DNA from: Paractinoplanes rishiriensis
GTDB taxonomy: Bacteria > Actinomycetota > Actinomycetes > Mycobacteriales > Micromonosporaceae
Assembly: GCF_016862375.1 (NCBI RefSeq)
Contig: NZ_BOMV01000087.1
Span: 1-64,000 of the forward strand
Reading direction: 5' to 3'
Length of the DNA stretch: 64,000 nucleotides
Below the pieces are notes generated by a model, which worked only from the letters and a program-made list of their open reading frames with translations, was not told the DNA's origin and did not search any database. A program made the position numbers and the translations under genes. How positions within the stretch are numbered: the first letter of the stretch is position 1; each line of letters starts with the position of its first letter. Below, piece by piece: positions 17,201 to 24,699 of the stretch.

Positions 17201-17569
17201 GACCAGGCGCGCGGCGGCCCGCTCCGAGATGGTGAAGCGCCACACCGGGTTGTGCTCGTCGAACAGGCGCGCGGTGGCCGGCAGCCGGGCCAGGTGGCCG
17301 AACAGCGCGAGCAGCCGGTCACGGTCGGTGCCCGCCTCGACCGGCAGACGCGCCGGTATCCAGCCGTTGTCGCCGCAGAACCGGACGAAGACGCAGCCCA
17401 GCACCCAGGCCACCGCGGCCTGGTCGAGCACCTCGTCCAGCCAGGTCTCGAAGGTGGCGGCCGTCGGCTCCGCGGCGTACCCGGCCCGCAGGCCGGCTGC
17501 CGTGGCCGCCTGGTCGCGCAGGTCGTCGACCAGATCGGCGACGCGGTCCCGCAGCCCCTTGAGCTCCAC
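14273..17569 (-). CDS. pglX: BREX-2-type adenine-specific DNA methyltransferase PglX (orphan)
   Basis: 1098 residues, a little shorter than Streptomyces PglX (about 1200). The helical N-terminus has the family motif AWVLGCVFVRFCGDN (about 54-68). The SAM-binding motif I is DPACGAGHF (189-197), and the catalytic NPPY is at 293-296, which marks an N6-adenine methyltransferase of the gamma class. The middle region resembles a target-recognition domain, and the C-terminus holds the PglX-type VPRERFIAYPGG segment. In BREX-2 it acts with PglW, PglY, PglZ and helicases; none of these is in the 3.3 kb on either side. It starts at GTG 17569, 38 bp from a divergent gene. It could be a solitary methyltransferase, a type IIG-like enzyme or a remnant. 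Confidence 0.85.
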   Translation of the reverse strand: MELKGLRDRVADLVDDLRDQAATAAGLRAGYAAEPTAATFETWLDEVLDQAAVAWVLGCVFVRFCGDNGWIPARLPVEAGTDRDRLLALFGHLARLPATARLFDEHNPVWRFTISERAAARLVAHFHRERERLGPGTRFLGDLYQGLSAHARRTYGLVQTPDFVENFILDRTLEPARREFGLPGVRVVDPACGAGHFLVGAFDRLLRGWRAAEPGTAVRVLVERALRQVTGMDLDPFAVAIAHFRLSVAAMSACGVTTLDGGAAFEPRLLVGDALLAGDDQLPAGAFTVVVGNPPYQTVKDRDRDREYRRRYPACSRKYALTVPFTQLFFRLARPAAPDGTGAGVVGQITANSFMRREFGRKLVTAFLATEVELTEVIDTSGAYLPGYGTPTVILIGRNRPVDQRWSGPIRTVLGVRGEPGQPPDPARGHVWSAIAGQIDRPGSSSAWVSVVDADRDRLARHPWSLSGGGADLLTAELEAHPLRLRDRTARIGVFGMTNADDVLLADRRTWLRRVGTLAMNRRVVVGDELRDWSCEDGVWAFFPYDESLHLRELTDPAYQRWLWPVRTVLGNRATFRGRTYFAEGRPWYGWHQVTADPDAHPWWIAYAFMATHNHFVLDRGGRVFKQSAPVLKLPATATEDDHLGLLGLLNSSIACFWLKQVSHNKGSTVDRRGARQTTVAWENFYEFTATKLQQLPLPPRLPVRAARYLDDLGRRAAATTPQAVAATGVPDAQRLAAARAEWTTLRYSMIGVQEELDWAFYRAFGLIDEDLVAGGGPAPRLRLGERAFEIALARRGETQWFERHGSVPVTTLPRDWPPAYRALVERRLAAIAGHPALSLVERPEYKRRWAGKDWPAMQDEALRDWLLDRLESAPVWTPAAAAQPRPADGGAPGALPAPLSIAQLAARVAPDAEFRVVLALWSGADAADLTRSVAALLAGESVPFLAAHRFTRSGLRKYAQWERTWALQRRVDAGETVEIPVPPRYRAADFRRVSYWRHRGALDVPRERFIAYPGGVLGLAAWNHAARAQALASLYRERERRRDRPVATLLPLLAGLAELEPWLAQWHRATEVTALIDAELARLGADRSVLTAIRGLT

Positions 17570-17607
17570 GCGTTAAGGGATACGTCGGACTGGCCGAACG
17601 GACAAGT

Positions 17608-18909
17608 ATGGTGTTCCGACAGTTGGGCGCCTGGGTCGATGAGGAGCTTCCCCGGCTCAACCGAGCGATCCTGCGGGGCGACGTGCCGCCCGGCCGGCTC
17701 GCCGAGCAGGTTCGCGAGATGCTGCTGCCGCACCTGCCCGAAGTACACCGGCTCGATGTCGAGCAGGCGCAGCGCCTGGTGGTGCGGCTCGGGTTCGCCG
17801 GCGCCTCGGTGGCCCGCCACTTCCAGGAGTGGCACCCCAATGCCAAGGCCGATCCGGAACGCGCGTTCGACGGTCTCACGGTGGGCGACGTGCCCTTCCT
17901 GGACTACTTCGGTGCGCTCGCCGACCGGACCGGGCAGGGACATTACGGCCGGGACACGTACGCCTCCCTGGTGCGCTGGAACGTCGGCACGCTGGAGGTG
18001 CGCCGCGGCCCGGAGGTGATGACCACCCTGCCCGGGGTCTTCGACGACGGCCGCATCCGCAGCTACACCGGCACGGCCGGCGAGGAGGAGTTCTTCCTGC
18101 TAGTCAAGCGCAGCGAGGCGGTCGAACTGGCGGCCAACGAGCTGCTCGAGCCGCTGAGCCGGGAGGAGGCCGGGCTGCTCTCGGCGGACGCGGTCGAGCG
18201 GGTCCGGCTGGCCACCGAGCTGATCGAGGCGATGCGCCGGCTGTTCCTCGACTTCGCCGCCCTGCCGCCCGAACGGGCCCTGCCGGCCGAGCACTTCATG
18301 GACGTGTTCCGGCAGTTCGCGGTGCACTGGACGGCCGGCGACATCCCGCCCAGCGGGGCGCTCGACCCGGAGGCGCTCAAGCGCGACTTCCTGCTCGGCA
18401 TCGGCCTGTCCGGCTACGACCAGCACGTACGGCGGCTGTTTCCGGCCCTGCTGGACGGCGAGCGCGAGGTGATCGACCGGCTGATGGGCCGCCCGGCCCT
18501 GCCGGAGCAGTTGCTGGCCGGGCTCGGCCTCGACCCGGACGGCCTGCGGGCCAGCGCCGGGACCGAACTGCGCCGGCTGGTCGGGCATCACCCGGCGCTG
18601 ATGGACTGGTACCGGCTGCTCAGCGCGCATGCCCGGGCCTCCGGCGCACATCTCATGCTGAGCAAGAAGTACCTGTTCAAGCCGCAGCGGCGGCGCGATC
18701 TCAGCGGCGAGGGCGACCAGCACCTGGTGTCGAACCGGGCCGGCACCACCGGGATGAACGAGACTTTCCTGGAACGGATCACCCGTGCCCGGCAGGAACA
18801 CCCGCTGGCACCGTTGCGAAACGCCGTCTTTACTCCCGAATCGGCGGAAAATGAGCAGGTGAGAGGGGTACGGTCGGCCGCAACGGTCTCGATCGCACGG
18901 GTGGGGTGA
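17608..18909 (+). CDS. PrnB-like (DUF1864) protein, heme-dioxygenase superfamily candidate
   Basis: 433 residues, soluble and mostly helical. Resemblance to PrnB of pyrrolnitrin biosynthesis (TDO/IDO-like heme fold) lies in the GHYGRDTYASLVRWN region, the RSYTGTAGEEEF segment and the C-terminal WYRLLSAHARASGAHL segment. PrnB ring-contracts and decarboxylates chlorotryptophan. The substrate here is unknown and no halogenase is nearby. ATG 17608 lies 38 bp from the divergent pglX, so a shared promoter region is likely. The stop is 6 bp before the kinase start, so it is probably co-transcribed with the two kinases. The family call rests on remembered sequence similarity only. Confidence 0.5.
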   Translation: MVFRQLGAWVDEELPRLNRAILRGDVPPGRLAEQVREMLLPHLPEVHRLDVEQAQRLVVRLGFAGASVARHFQEWHPNAKADPERAFDGLTVGDVPFLDYFGALADRTGQGHYGRDTYASLVRWNVGTLEVRRGPEVMTTLPGVFDDGRIRSYTGTAGEEEFFLLVKRSEAVELAANELLEPLSREEAGLLSADAVERVRLATELIEAMRRLFLDFAALPPERALPAEHFMDVFRQFAVHWTAGDIPPSGALDPEALKRDFLLGIGLSGYDQHVRRLFPALLDGEREVIDRLMGRPALPEQLLAGLGLDPDGLRASAGTELRRLVGHHPALMDWYRLLSAHARASGAHLMLSKKYLFKPQRRRDLSGEGDQHLVSNRAGTTGMNETFLERITRARQEHPLAPLRNAVFTPESAENEQVRGVRSAATVSIARVG

Positions 18910-18915
18910 CGTTGC

Positions 18916-20055
18916 GTGAACACCGTGGCGATCGGCCAGGAGCAGCTCATGGCGCTGCTCGATCACACGTCGGCGGTCATCTACATGCGCGACGTCGCCG
19001 GGCGCTACCTGCTGGTCAACCGGGAGTACGAGCGGCTGTTCGACCTGCACCGGGCGGACATCGTGGGGCTCACCGACCACGACCTGTTCCCGCGCCCGAT
19101 CGCCGACGACTTCCGGGCCAACGACCTGCAGGCCATCGCGCGCGGGGTGCCGGTGCAGTTCGAGGAGCAGGCGCCGGCCGACGACGGCCTGCACACGTAC
19201 GTCACGGTGAAGTTCCCGCTCACCGACGCGGCCGGAGCGGCGTACGCGGTCTGCGGTATCTCCACCGACATCACCGAGCGCAAGCGGGCCGAGGAGGAGG
19301 TGCGCCGGCTCAACGACGAGTTGGAGCTGCGGGTCCGGCAGCGCACCGCCGAACTCGAGGCGTCGACCCGGGAGCTGGACGCCTTCGCGTACTCGATCTC
19401 GCATGACCTGCGTGCTCCGCTGCGCTCGCTGGAAGGTTTCAGCCAGGCGCTGCTCGAGGACTACAGCGGCGACCTGGCCGAGGAGGCCCAGCAGTACCTG
19501 CGCCGGATCCGGGTGAACGTGGGCCGGATGGCGCAGATGATCGACGACCTGCTGCACCTGTCCCGGGCCACCCGCTCCCAGCTGCGGACGGAACGCACCG
19601 ACATCAGCGCGCTGGCCCGGGACGTGCTGGCCGAACTGGCCGCCGCCGACCCGGGCCGGCGGATCCTGCTGGCCATCCCGGACGGCCTGGTGGCCCGCGG
19701 CGACCCGCAGCTGATCCGGCTGGCCCTGGTCAACCTGCTCGGCAACGCGTGGAAGTTCACCGCGTACACCGCCGACCCGCTGATCCGGATGAGCGTCCGA
19801 CGGCAGCAGGGCATCGACGTCTTCGCGGTGCACGACAACGGGGCAGGCTTCGACATGCGGTACGCGAGCAAGATGTTCGACCCGTTCCAGCGGCTGCACT
19901 CGTCCGGCGAGTTCGAGGGCACCGGCATCGGCCTGGCCATCGTGCACCGGATCGTCACCCGGCACGGCGGCCGGATCCGGGCCGAGGGCGCACCCGGTCA
20001 GGGCGCCACGTTCCGGTTCAGCCTGGCGCCGGCTCCCGCGGGTTGGGAGATCTGA
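18916..20055 (+). CDS. PAS-domain sensor histidine kinase
   Basis: 379 residues, cytoplasmic. One PAS/PAC domain (about 8-122, ending DITERKRAEEE) is followed by a coiled coil (about 122-155), a HisKA domain with phospho-acceptor H163 in SISHDLRAPL, and a HATPase_c domain (N box NLLGNAWKF, G1 DNGAGFD, G2 GTGIGLAI). This H-box type is common in phytochrome-like kinases. No membrane segment, so it senses a cytoplasmic ligand or redox state. GTG 18916. Its stop overlaps a 17-codon ORF created by a 53-bp duplication and, through it, the hybrid kinase. Confidence 0.9.
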   Translation: MNTVAIGQEQLMALLDHTSAVIYMRDVAGRYLLVNREYERLFDLHRADIVGLTDHDLFPRPIADDFRANDLQAIARGVPVQFEEQAPADDGLHTYVTVKFPLTDAAGAAYAVCGISTDITERKRAEEEVRRLNDELELRVRQRTAELEASTRELDAFAYSISHDLRAPLRSLEGFSQALLEDYSGDLAEEAQQYLRRIRVNVGRMAQMIDDLLHLSRATRSQLRTERTDISALARDVLAELAAADPGRRILLAIPDGLVARGDPQLIRLALVNLLGNAWKFTAYTADPLIRMSVRRQQGIDVFAVHDNGAGFDMRYASKMFDPFQRLHSSGEFEGTGIGLAIVHRIVTRHGGRIRAEGAPGQGATFRFSLAPAPAGWEI

Positions 20056-20121
20056 TGAGCGACTTCGTGTTCAGCCTGGCGCCGGCTCCCGCGGGTTGGG
20101 AGAGCTGATGAGCGACTTCGT
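20016..20121 (+). repeat. 53-bp tandem duplication across a stop/start junction
   Basis: Units 20016-20068 and 20069-20121 differ at one base (20051 t, 20104 g). Each contains the last codons of the kinase, an RBS-like ttgggag, the overlapping TGATG and the first codons of the hybrid kinase. 53 is not a multiple of 3, so the second copy is read in a new frame and ends at its own TGATG. Confidence 0.95.
20055..20108 (+). CDS. 17-codon relay ORF created by the duplication
   Basis: ATG 20055 overlaps the kinase TGA (TGATG), and its own TGA at 20106-20108 overlaps the ATG of the hybrid kinase (TGATG). It reads MSDFV (the start of the hybrid kinase) joined to FSLAPAPAGWES (the end of the first kinase). 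It probably has no function of its own, but ribosomes terminating on the first kinase must pass through it or reinitiate at the second RBS. Confidence 0.45.
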   Translation: MSDFVFSLAPAPAGWES

Positions 20122-21997
20122 GCACGTCCTGGTGGTGGACGACAACGACGACGACGCCATCCTGATCGCGCGGCAGCTCACCCGCGCCGGGCTGCGGGTC
20201 GACCACGTGCGGGCGGACACCGCGGCTGGGGTGGCGGCGGCCCTCGACAAGCGGCTGCCGGACGTGGTGATCTGCGACTACAACATGCCGGTGTTCCGCG
20301 CCGAGGAGGCCCTCGAACAGGTGCGGGCGTACGACGCCGACGTGCCGGTGCTGCTGGTCAGTGGCCAGGTGGGCGAGGAGACCGCGGCCGCCATGATGCG
20401 GGCCGGCGCCCGCGACTTCGTGCTGAAGGACCGGCTGACCCGGCTGGCGCCCGCGGTGCAGCGGGAACTGCACGAGGCGGCCGAACGCCGGCAGCGGCGC
20501 CGGGCCGAGGCGGCGCTGCTGGCGAGCGAGGAAAGGTTCCGGCTGCTCGCCGAGCACGCCCGGGACATCATCTTCCGGTACCGGCTGCGGCCCACGGCCG
20601 GGATGGAATACCTGAGCCCCGCGGTCGAGGAGATAACCGGCTACCGCCCCGACCAGTTTTACGCCGAGCCCGACCTGATCTTCCGGGTGGCCGAGGACGA
20701 CGACCGCGAGGTGCTGGACCGCTGCTGGCGGTCGTCGGACCCGGGCACGCTGACGGTCCGCTTCCGGCGCCGGGGCGGGGGAACGGCCTGGATCGAGCAG
20801 CGGGCCAGCGCGATCACCGGCCTGGACGGCGGCACCGTGGCGGTCGAGGGCATCCTGCGCGACGTCTCCGAGCGGGTGCAGGCCGAACAGCTGGAACAGC
20901 GGCTGCGGCAGTCCGAGCGCCTCGACTCGCTGGGTCAACTGGCCGGCGGCATAGCCCACGACTTCAACAACATCCTGGCGGTGATCTCCGGCTACGCCGA
21001 GCTCCTGAGCGCCGAACTGGAGGACCACTCGTGCCGCCCCGACGTGCAGGCCATCGAGCAGGCGGCGGCCCGGGGCAGCGGCCTCACCCGCCAACTGCTG
21101 ATCTTCAGCCGCCTGGAACCCTCCCGCCCGGAAACCCTCGACCTGAACGTGGTGGCCGCCGACATGCAGCGCCTGCTGGGCCGGACCCTGGGCGAGGACA
21201 TCGAGCTCAGCACGGTGCTGACTCCCCACCTGCCGCCGATCACGATGGACCGCAGCAAGCTCGAACAGGTGCTGATGAACGCGGTGATGAACGCGCGAGC
21301 GGCAATGCCCTCCGGAGGCCGCCTGACAATAGCCACGGCAGCCGACCTCGCAGCCGACTTCGTCCACCTGACCATCACCGACACCGGCTGCGGCATGCCC
21401 CCCGAGGTGATCAAACGGGCCTTCGAGCCGTTCTTCACCACGAAGGGCCGCGGCAAGGGCACCGGCCTGGGACTGGCCACGGCGTACGGGGTGGTGACGG
21501 ACGCCGGCGGCACGATAGCTCTGGAGTCCCAGCTCGGCCAGGGCACCACGGTGCTGGTCCGGCTACCCGCCAGCCACGAGGCCTCGTCGGCTCCGGCCCC
21601 CGCGGTCCGCCCAGCCTCAGCAGCCGGAACCGGCCAGTGCATCCTGGTCGTGGAGGACGAAGACGGCGTACGCGACATAGTCTGTCGCATCCTCTCCAAG
21701 GCGGGCTACGAGGTACGAGCAGCAGGCGACCCTCACTCTGCACTGAAGCTGTGCCTGGACCCGGACTTACACGTAGACGCCCTGGTAAGCGACGTAATCA
21801 TGCCCGGCATGTCAGGCACCCAAATGGTGGCCGAGCTGCGCCGAGGCCGCCCCGGCCTGCCGGTGCTGTTCATGTCCGGCTACACAAGCGGCCCGGCCCC
21901 CGGCGGCCAGGAGTTGCCCCCCGACGCCCCCCTGCTGCACAAGCCTTTCCAAAACGACCAGCTACTACAAGCGATCCACCAGCTGTTGACCCCCTGA
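20108..21997 (+). CDS. Hybrid histidine kinase (REC-PAS-HisKA-HATPase-REC)
   Basis: 629 residues, cytoplasmic. The N-terminal receiver (1-120) has acceptor D57 in ICDYNMP. A PAS domain spans about 140-255. HisKA has H284 in GGIAHDFNN. HATPase_c follows (DTGCGMP, then FEPFFTTKGRGKGTGLGL). The C-terminal receiver (about 505-627) has its Asp in LVSDVIMPG and Lys in LLHKPF. It may receive phosphate from the upstream kinase at D57. No DNA-binding output is encoded nearby. A TTG 12 bp upstream is in frame, but ATG 20108 has GGGAG at 5 nt. Codon use drifts toward more A-ending codons in the last 500 bp. Confidence 0.9.
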   Translation: MSDFVHVLVVDDNDDDAILIARQLTRAGLRVDHVRADTAAGVAAALDKRLPDVVICDYNMPVFRAEEALEQVRAYDADVPVLLVSGQVGEETAAAMMRAGARDFVLKDRLTRLAPAVQRELHEAAERRQRRRAEAALLASEERFRLLAEHARDIIFRYRLRPTAGMEYLSPAVEEITGYRPDQFYAEPDLIFRVAEDDDREVLDRCWRSSDPGTLTVRFRRRGGGTAWIEQRASAITGLDGGTVAVEGILRDVSERVQAEQLEQRLRQSERLDSLGQLAGGIAHDFNNILAVISGYAELLSAELEDHSCRPDVQAIEQAAARGSGLTRQLLIFSRLEPSRPETLDLNVVAADMQRLLGRTLGEDIELSTVLTPHLPPITMDRSKLEQVLMNAVMNARAAMPSGGRLTIATAADLAADFVHLTITDTGCGMPPEVIKRAFEPFFTTKGRGKGTGLGLATAYGVVTDAGGTIALESQLGQGTTVLVRLPASHEASSAPAPAVRPASAAGTGQCILVVEDEDGVRDIVCRILSKAGYEVRAAGDPHSALKLCLDPDLHVDALVSDVIMPGMSGTQMVAELRRGRPGLPVLFMSGYTSGPAPGGQELPPDAPLLHKPFQNDQLLQAIHQLLTP

Positions 21998-22090
21998 GCC
22001 ACAGTTCGCTCACGCACAGTGGTGCCAGACCACACTGCACCGCCCTCGTCACATCGCAGAATGGTGCGCATAGCCCAGGCTCTCTTTCTG

Positions 22091-22116
22091 CGCAGAAATC
22101 GAACGCAGAAATCGAA
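22091..22116 (+). repeat. 13-bp perfect tandem repeat
   Basis: cgcagaaatcgaa occurs twice head to tail (22091-22103 and 22104-22116), about 100 bp after the hybrid kinase stop. It could be a protein-binding site or a slippage product. Confidence 0.8.
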
Positions 22117-22525
22117 GGAAAGGCGCCCAAGAAATTCCCGGCCGATATCGCGGGCGCGAATTGTTGGCAGGCGCCGGTCACCGACCGCAGACTGCCGGGT
22201 CTGATTTTTCTCGGCTGTATCGCTCCTCGGCTGTCGAGTGCTTCAAACCAGCAGACGAGACGCAGCCCGCGGCCGGAGCCACCCGCGGCGGCGCCCCGCT
22301 GCCAGATGTCGGCGCGTAGCATTCCCAACGCAAGGCGGCGCCCGCGACGGCAACAACCTCGGACTTCGAGGCACAGTCCCGGCCGCCCGGCGGCCAACGC
22401 CTCCCACCGGAACGCGTGGCGCGGATCGCCCTGGTAGCGACGCCGCGCCCGGCGAGGACACTGGCCCTTGCAGGCGTCTGGAGGATTCCCGCCTGCTCGG
22501 TGCGGACAGCGGTGAGCCCACGCCC

Positions 22526-22687
22526 GGAAAGTGCGGTGTGGATAGCGCTGGCGGCGCGGCCATGCGGGAGAAGCGCGTCGGCCTTCTCGGTGTGGATGGT
22601 GCTGGCGGTGGGGCCACGCGCGGGAAGTGCGTTGGCCTTCTCGGTGTGGGTGGTGCTGGCGGTGGGGCCACGCGCGGGAAGCGTGTC
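22526..22687. repeat. 54-bp tandem repeat, three copies
   Basis: Three imperfect units with the ggcc anchor at 22580, 22634 and 22688, i.e. exact 54-bp spacing (18 codons). The conserved core is ggtgctggcggtggggcc. Copies 2 and 3 are nearly identical and copy 1 is more diverged. Confidence 0.85.
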
Positions 22688-22918
22688 GGCCTCCCTGATG
22701 ACGCTTGCCCAGGCGGCGGTGAGCTCAATCTTGGCGCGAGTGCCTCCCCTGGCGGTGAGTGTGGCGCTGGCGCTGGACCCCGCGGTGCGGCCGAGTGCGG
22801 GGAAAGGCCCAGCCCCGGCCGCGTGTGCAGCGTTGGCGGGAGGTCGAGGCTGCCGACGGCACCCGTCGTGGTGGGGATGGTGCTGGCGGGCGGGCTGGGG
22901 GCGGCGCGGCTGTCGGCT

Positions 22919-22972
22919 CGGGCCGTGTGGATGGCGCGGGCCGTGTGGATGGCGCGGGCCGTGTGGATGGCG
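22919..22972. repeat. 18-bp perfect tandem repeat, three copies
   Basis: cgggccgtgtggatggcg three times without mismatch. 18 bp is six codons (AVWMAR on +, RAIHTA on -). Confidence 0.95.
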
Positions 22973-22980
22973 CGGCCCGC

Positions 22981-23064
22981 GGTGCTGGGCGACGTCGTGA
23001 TGCTGGGGCTGGGGCCGGCGACGGCGGTGCTGGGCGACGTCGTGATGCTGGGTCCGGCGGCGGC
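22981..23064. repeat. 45/39-bp imperfect repeats
   Basis: ggtgctgggcgacgtcgtga recurs at 22981 and 23026 (45 bp), and a shortened third start ggtgctggg is at 23065 (39 bp). All spacings are multiples of three. Confidence 0.8.
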
Positions 23065-23547
23065 GGTGCTGGGTTGGGCGTTGTCGCTGCCGAGGATCCG
23101 GGGCCTCCGGCGGTGGCCGGCGCGCTCGCCCTCGCGATGCGGTCGGTGCGGCGAGTGGTGGCGGCGGGGATGGTCGGCCGTAGCCACTCGTCGCGTTTGT
23201 CGCGCACCTGGCGTTGGCGTTCGGCGCGGCGCTGCTTGAGCCCCAGGTGCGGTGGCGCTCGTGGTCGCGGCGGAATTTGTCGCGCTCGGGAGAATAGTTG
23301 CGTGCTGCAGTGCGGTCGCGCACTTTTATACAGTTCGGCGCTGGGGAACAACTGCAGCTGTCGCATGTATCAATTTTCCCGCCCCAATGCGAACTCCTTT
23401 AGTTTGGATCATGCCAATTCTAAATTCCCGCCGTGCACGCAGAGTGACCGCATGACCGGCAAGTGGGCGCCCTCGGGGAGCCCCCTGATCGGAGCGTCCT
23501 CGGGCGCTCCGGGTCCGAAGACTAGGGCTATAACGTACAAAAGGAGC

Positions 23548-24042
23548 ATGTCGGTTTCATGGAAGTCTTTGGGGCGCCTCTGTGGTGCCGGGGTAGTGGC
23601 GGGTGCGCTGGTGGTGGGGCCGGGCGTGGCCTCGGCTCAGGCGACGCCGCCGGATCCCGGGGTTGTCAGCACGCTGGTCTGGAAGAAGAAGGTCTGGGGC
23701 AATGACCTGACGCTGCGGCGGATCCGGATGCCCGCCGGGACCAGCACGGGGTGGCACTACCACCGCGGGCCGGTCGCGGCGAAGGTCGTCAAGGGCACGC
23801 TCAGCCACTTCGACTCCTCGTGCAAGTCGGATGGGGTCTATGCCGCGGGGGGCACGCTGCTGGAGCAGTGGGGTTCGAACAACGTGCACATCGGCCGCAA
23901 CCTCGGGTCCGGCGAGCTCGTGCTCGAGGTGCTGTACGCACAGCCGTCCGGCAGCCCGCTGGCCGTGGACGCACCCGACCCGGGCTGCGCCTTCGGCAAT
24001 CCGGGCGCGGCCACCCAGCCGGGCACGGCCAGGCCATCCTGA
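23548..24042 (+). CDS. Secreted cupin-domain protein
   Basis: A 164-residue precursor. Signal peptide is about 1-32 (GAGVVAGALVVGPGVASAQA). The single cupin barrel has the motif-1 segment GTSTGWHYHRGP (two metal-ligand His) and ends with DPGCAFGNPG. Small cupins of this kind may bind a metal or small ligand; the reaction is unknown. ATG 23548 follows AAGGAG very closely (one-base gap), so initiation could be weak. A TATAAC at 23529-23534 would serve as -10 with a very short leader, and an inverted repeat ggagcg/cgctcc at 23491-23510 lies over the -35 region. Confidence 0.8.
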   Translation: MSVSWKSLGRLCGAGVVAGALVVGPGVASAQATPPDPGVVSTLVWKKKVWGNDLTLRRIRMPAGTSTGWHYHRGPVAAKVVKGTLSHFDSSCKSDGVYAAGGTLLEQWGSNNVHIGRNLGSGELVLEVLYAQPSGSPLAVDAPDPGCAFGNPGAATQPGTARPS

Positions 24043-24055
24043 CCGCGGCGAATGC

Positions 24056-24097
24056 GCGGCCCGCACCGGCTCGCCTTGAGCCGCCCGGGCGGGCCGC
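24056..24097. terminator. Bidirectional terminator
   Basis: 9-bp outer stem (24056-24064 with 24089-24097) enclosing a 6-bp inner stem (24067-24072 with 24078-24083), between the convergent cupin (stop 24042) and hydrolase (stop 24115) genes. Confidence 0.65.
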
Positions 24098-24114
24098 ACG
24101 TCGGCGATGCGCGG

Positions 24115-24678
24115 TCAGCCGGCGATTTTGAAGTTGACCTCGGCGGTGGGCTGCGTGCCTGCTGTGCGGCCGGGGGCTCGGTGGTATTGCCAGTACAGAT
24201 TGGTGTGCGCGATCACCTTGTCGGGGGTCGGTGCGCCGTATTCCGAGGTGTCTTCGGTGGTGTGCGCGTCGGAGACCAGGGTGGCGTCGTAGCCGCGGGC
24301 GATCGCTCCGTGCAGCGTGCTGCGGATGCACTCGTCGGTCTGGGCGCCGGTCACCCACAGGTGGCCGATGCCGCGGTCGGCCAGGACCCGCTCGAGGTCG
24401 GTCTCCTCGAACGAGTCGGCCCAGCGCTTGTGCACGACCGGCTCGGCGGTGCGCTGCACCAGCTCCTTGACGAACTGCCAGCCCTCGGTGCCGCGGGGCA
24501 GATGCTCGTCGCTGCTGTGCTGCACCCAGACGACCGGCACACCGGACTCGCGCGCCCGGTCGACCAGCGTGGCGATGTTGGCGACGACCTGGTCACGGTC
24601 GTGTGCCTCGGCAACGATGTTGTTTTGCACGTCGATGACTATGAGAGCCGCGTTCGGGCGGTCGGTGAGTGTGGTCAT
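24115..24678 (-). CDS. Isochorismatase-family cysteine hydrolase
   Basis: 187 residues, cytoplasmic Rossmann-like fold of normal length. The catalytic triad is visible as D16 (VIDVQN), K84 (VVHKRW) and C118 (GAQTDECIRS). The family hydrolyses isochorismate, nicotinamide or N-carbamoyl compounds. The substrate cannot be inferred here. ATG 24678. 21 bp downstream of the DUF6390-like gene on the same strand, so possibly co-transcribed with it. Confidence 0.9.
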   Translation of the reverse strand: MTTLTDRPNAALIVIDVQNNIVAEAHDRDQVVANIATLVDRARESGVPVVWVQHSSDEHLPRGTEGWQFVKELVQRTAEPVVHKRWADSFEETDLERVLADRGIGHLWVTGAQTDECIRSTLHGAIARGYDATLVSDAHTTEDTSEYGAPTPDKVIAHTNLYWQYHRAPGRTAGTQPTAEVNFKIAG

Positions 24679-24699
24679 GGCGGAGACGTTAGACCGGGG

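Larger units (their letters stand above)
21998..23547. other. 1.55-kb stretch without a convincing gene, repeat-rich
   Basis: Long open frames exist on both strands, but none has a recognisable domain, a good RBS or consistent third-position GC. The best frame changes between repeat blocks on either strand. The stretch holds a 13-bp tandem repeat near 22091, 54-, 18- and 45-bp repeats from 22526 to 23064, and an AT-richer end at about 23320-23420 before the cupin promoter. It may be a decayed gene for a low-complexity protein or a repeat-driven intergenic expansion. Confidence 0.5.

Noticed and set aside
14366..18019. 1217-codon open frame on the plus strand antisense to pglX
   Set aside because: High-GC shadow frame. 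The minus strand encodes a clear PglX with motif I and NPPY; the plus product is low-complexity without any domain.
22178..23323. 381-codon minus-strand ORF (and 333-codon plus ORF) in the repeat region
   Set aside because: No domain, weak start and inconsistent third-position GC across the repeats; kept as a described region, not as a gene.
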